From contig JAHDCT010000024.1 in the NCBI GenBank assembly GCA_020629735.1, positions 1 to 11,518 on the forward strand: a stretch of DNA of 11,518 nt, in the 5' to 3' direction. Below, in pieces: positions 9,267-11,518 of this stretch (position 1 is its first letter; each line of letters starts with the position of its first letter). Below the pieces are notes generated by a model, which worked only from the letters and a program-made list of their open reading frames with translations, had not been told where the DNA came from and searched no databases. This DNA is from a bacterium. GTDB taxonomy: Bacteria > Patescibacteriota > Gracilibacteria > Absconditabacterales > Absconditicoccaceae. Both the position numbers and the translations under genes were made by a program.

Positions 9267-10244
9267 ATGCAAAAAATTATTATCACCTGATGAGCTTGAT
9301 TCATTGGAGCTAACTTCCTCAACAAATATGTCCCACTTTTCCCAGAAATCCAGTTTATTAACCTGGATGCCTTAACCTATGCAGGAAAATTAGAAAACGT
9401 AGAGGTAAGCGATACTCAGAACTATAGCTTCGAGCAAGCAGATATTAGAGATCTAGCAGCATTAAGAGAAATATATGAAAAACATCAACCAACGGACTGT
9501 ATTCACTTTGCAGCTGAGTCGCACGTAGACAATAGTATCGAGAACCCTTGAGTATTTTTAGAAACAAATATTCTTGGAACAAATAACTTGCTCACTCTTC
9601 ATAAAGAGTTTTGATGTAACAGATTTCATTATATTTGAACAGACGAAGTCTATGGAGAGCTTCCCTTAGACCGTCCTGACCTTAAGTTCACGGAATCAAC
9701 ACCCCTTCACCCTCACTCTCCATATAGTGTTTCAAAAACAGGAGGTGATATGCTCACACAAGCATATGCAAGAACCTATTGAGTAGAAGTAGTTACCACA
9801 AGATGTTCAAACAACTACGGGCCATATCAAGATGAAGAGAAATTAATTCCTTTGTTTATTTGAAGATTATTGAAAGATGAAAAAGTACCTCTCTACGGAG
9901 ATGGGAAAAACGTGAGAGATCGACTCTATGTAGAAGATCACTGCGATGCGATCCGAGAAGTATTTACTAAAGGTAAATCTTGAGAAGTATACAACGTATG
10001 AGGAAATAATGAATATTCAAACTTAGAGATTACTAATATTCTCCTCAAAGCCACAGGAAAAGATGAGTCATCAATCGAGTATGTAGAAGATAGAGCAGGG
10101 CATGATAGAAGATATGCTATTGATAATACAAAAATAACATCAGAACTATGACGAGCTCCACAAGTAACCTTTGAAGAGTGAATTCAAAAAACTATCGCTC
10201 GATATAAACAGTATTTAACAGAAGAAAGAAATGACTCGAATTAG
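9267..10244 (+). CDS. rfbB: dTDP-glucose 4,6-dehydratase
   Basis: Converts dTDP-glucose to dTDP-4-keto-6-deoxyglucose, the branch point for rhamnose and other deoxysugars. The ORF is 325 residues with TAG stop, slightly shorter than the usual 340-360 but typical of many bacteria. It is an extended short-chain dehydrogenase: TGGAGFIG at 7-14, with three of its glycines coded by [29 protein letters not shown] and NILGTNNLL follow. The active-site block is TDEVYG at 125-130 (Asp126 and Glu127), with Tyr153-Ser-Val-Ser-Lys157 as the YxxxK pair. [35 protein letters not shown] and a late [12 protein letters not shown] are all diagnostic of this subfamily rather than UDP-glucose epimerase. Twelve TGA codons read as Gly. 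Its 3' end overlaps the Nudix gene by 14 bases, and rfbA follows, so the three are surely one operon. Confidence 0.96.
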
Positions 10245-10767
10245 AAAAACATCAGATATCGTCTATAAAAACGAACGAATCACCCTGTATCATGAAGAAG
10301 TGATCGATCCAAATGGAAACGATCATATTTATGGACGTGTAAGCCTCAATGAAGAATGAGTGTACATAGCAGCTCTCACAGAAGAAAATAAAATCTGGTT
10401 AGTAGCTCAACATCGTTATCCTCATGATTACTATTCTCGAGAATTACCATCATGATGAGTGAAGAAGACAGAAACCTATCTACAAGGAGCACAGCGTGAA
10501 TTAGCAGAAGAATGTTGACTCAAAGCAGAGTCGCGAGAACAACGAATGACCTTCCACCAAGCAAACTGAATAACTGACGATACAAACTATGCCTTTATTG
10601 CAACCGACCTGTCACCAGACGAGTCACACAGTCCAGACAGCCATGAGAAATTTGAAAAAAGATGTATTACCCTTGAGCAAGCGTACAATGAAATCTGTGA
10701 AGGAAAAATAGTTGAAGCAGTGACCTGTGCCATGATTACCCGCTTATATTTTGAGAGAAGAGAGTAG
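10231..10767 (+). CDS. Nudix hydrolase (NudF-like, ADP-ribose/nucleotide-sugar pyrophosphatase type)
   Basis: Expected to cleave a nucleoside diphosphate linked to another group (NDP-X) into NMP and P-X, with Mg2+. The protein is 178 residues with TAG stop. A perfect Nudix box GX5EX7REUXEEXGU lies at 75-97: Gly75, Glu81, Arg89-Glu90, Glu93-Glu94, Gly96-Leu97. Both signature glycines are coded by TGA. The N-terminal strand region (VYKNERITLYHEEVIDPNG) and VAQHRYP before the box look like the ADP-ribose pyrophosphatase/NudF group. ELPSGG is also typical of it. Five TGA codons are read as Gly. ATG 10231 overlaps the end of rfbB by 14 bases; it is the likely start because the conserved N-terminal strand begins soon after. 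In this spot other rfb operons carry rfbC or rfbD. The substrate is unknown; a nucleotide sugar is tempting by context, but ADP-ribose is the family default. Confidence 0.9.
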
Positions 10768-10792
10768 GTTTTATATTTTATGTAAGAGAAAA

Positions 10793-11518
10793 ATGAAAGG
10801 AATTATTCTAGCGTGATGAACCTGATCAAGACTCTGGCCCATAACGAAAGGAATAAGTAAACAACTTATGCCAATTTATGATAAGCCAATGATCTATTAT
10901 CCACTTAGTACATTAATGCTGGCGTGAATTAATGAAATCTGCATCATTACAACGCCTCATGATCAGGATGCATTTAAAAATCTTCTCTGAGATGGTAAGA
11001 GTCGAGGGTGCGATTTTACTTATATAACTCAACCATCACCAGATGGTCTAGCTCAAGCTTTTATTTTAGCAGAGGAGTTTATAGGAGATGATTCGGTATG
11101 CCTTATTCTTTGAGATAATATTTTCTATGGATCGCATCTTTCTCAGATCCTTCAAGAAAGTACCAATCCAAATGGAGGAGTAGTTTTTGCATATCCAGTA
11201 AATGATCCAGAACGTTACGGAGTAGTAGAGTTTAACGAACAAAAAGAAGCAATCTCAATAGAAGAAAAACCTGAACATCCGAAATCACCATATGCCGTTC
11301 CAGGTATCTATTTTTATGATAATTCGGTAGTAGAAGTAGCAAAAAATGTGCAGCCGAGCGCAAGAGGAGAACTTGAAATAACTTCAGTAAACCAACACTA
11401 TCTTGCTCAATGAAAGCTCAAAGTAGGAGTCCTTGATAGATGAACAGCATGGCTAGACACCGGTACAATAGACGCCCTCATGGCATCACATCAGTTTATT
11501 CAAGTAATCGAACAAAGA
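10793..11518 (+). CDS. rfbA: Glucose-1-phosphate thymidylyltransferase, 5' part
   Basis: Joins dTTP and glucose-1-phosphate to dTDP-glucose, the first step of the dTDP-rhamnose route. The start [20 protein letters not shown] is the classic signature, with Gly8, Gly9 and Gly11 of the nucleotide loop all coded by TGA. It is followed by [71 protein letters not shown] and [15 protein letters not shown], then [11 protein letters not shown]. 242 codons are in the window with no stop; the full enzyme is about 290 residues, so about 50 are missing at the right edge. Eight TGA codons read as Gly. It begins 25 bases after the Nudix stop, in an AT-rich gap with a TATATT at 10772-10777. In family terms it belongs to the RmlA group rather than UDP-glucose (GalU) enzymes. 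Confidence 0.97.

Overview
The window reads as part of a Patescibacteria (CPR) genome of the Absconditabacteria (SR1) / Gracilibacteria (BD1-5) type. The main reason is the genetic code. Every gene has in-frame TGA codons, roughly a hundred by hand count, and in well-known proteins they sit where glycine is invariant: MetK, AhcY, the Rossmann loops of Ugd and RfbB, the Nudix box, and the nucleotide-binding loop of RfbA. No gene ends in TGA. The eleven stops visible are five TAA and six TAG. This is genetic code 25 (UGA = Gly). With the standard code the window breaks into fragments; with code 25 it becomes twelve tightly packed genes, all on the + strand. The DNA is AT-rich and the starts lack clear Shine-Dalgarno sequences. 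I cannot tell SR1 from BD1-5 on this evidence.

Layout. (1) 1-2201, methyl-donor cycle: the 3' part of metK (S-adenosylmethionine synthetase), then ahcY (adenosylhomocysteinase), a small inverted repeat and a strong Rho-independent terminator. (2) 2216-5234: a glycerol-3-phosphate dehydrogenase-like gene (gpsA), directly abutted by a flavodoxin-like NAD(P)H oxidoreductase gene, then a large multi-spanning membrane protein that appears split by a one-base frameshift near 4430. (3) 5235-9140, envelope and polysaccharide genes: a hairpin, a DUF1616-like small membrane protein, ugd (UDP-glucose 6-dehydrogenase), a secreted cysteine-containing protein of unknown function, and a membrane-anchored family-2 glycosyltransferase. 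(4) 9141-11518: a degenerate AAAACTC/GAACTC repeat block, then rfbB (dTDP-glucose 4,6-dehydratase) overlapping a Nudix hydrolase gene, then rfbA (glucose-1-phosphate thymidylyltransferase), cut by the window end.

How the genes fit together. Ugd supplies UDP-glucuronate. RfbA and RfbB supply dTDP-4-keto-6-deoxyglucose. The family-2 glycosyltransferase and the frameshifted membrane protein are plausible users of activated sugars. The right two thirds therefore look like a cell-surface glycan locus, and the left end is a housekeeping SAM-recycling pair. I found no tRNA, rRNA, CRISPR array, IS element or phage gene, and no gene-free stretch longer than about 140 bases. I did not find a clear new multi-gene system. 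The most unusual items are the pervasive UGA=Gly code, the frameshifted membrane gene, the repeat block at 9159-9242, the orphan secreted protein and the Nudix gene inside the dTDP-sugar cluster.
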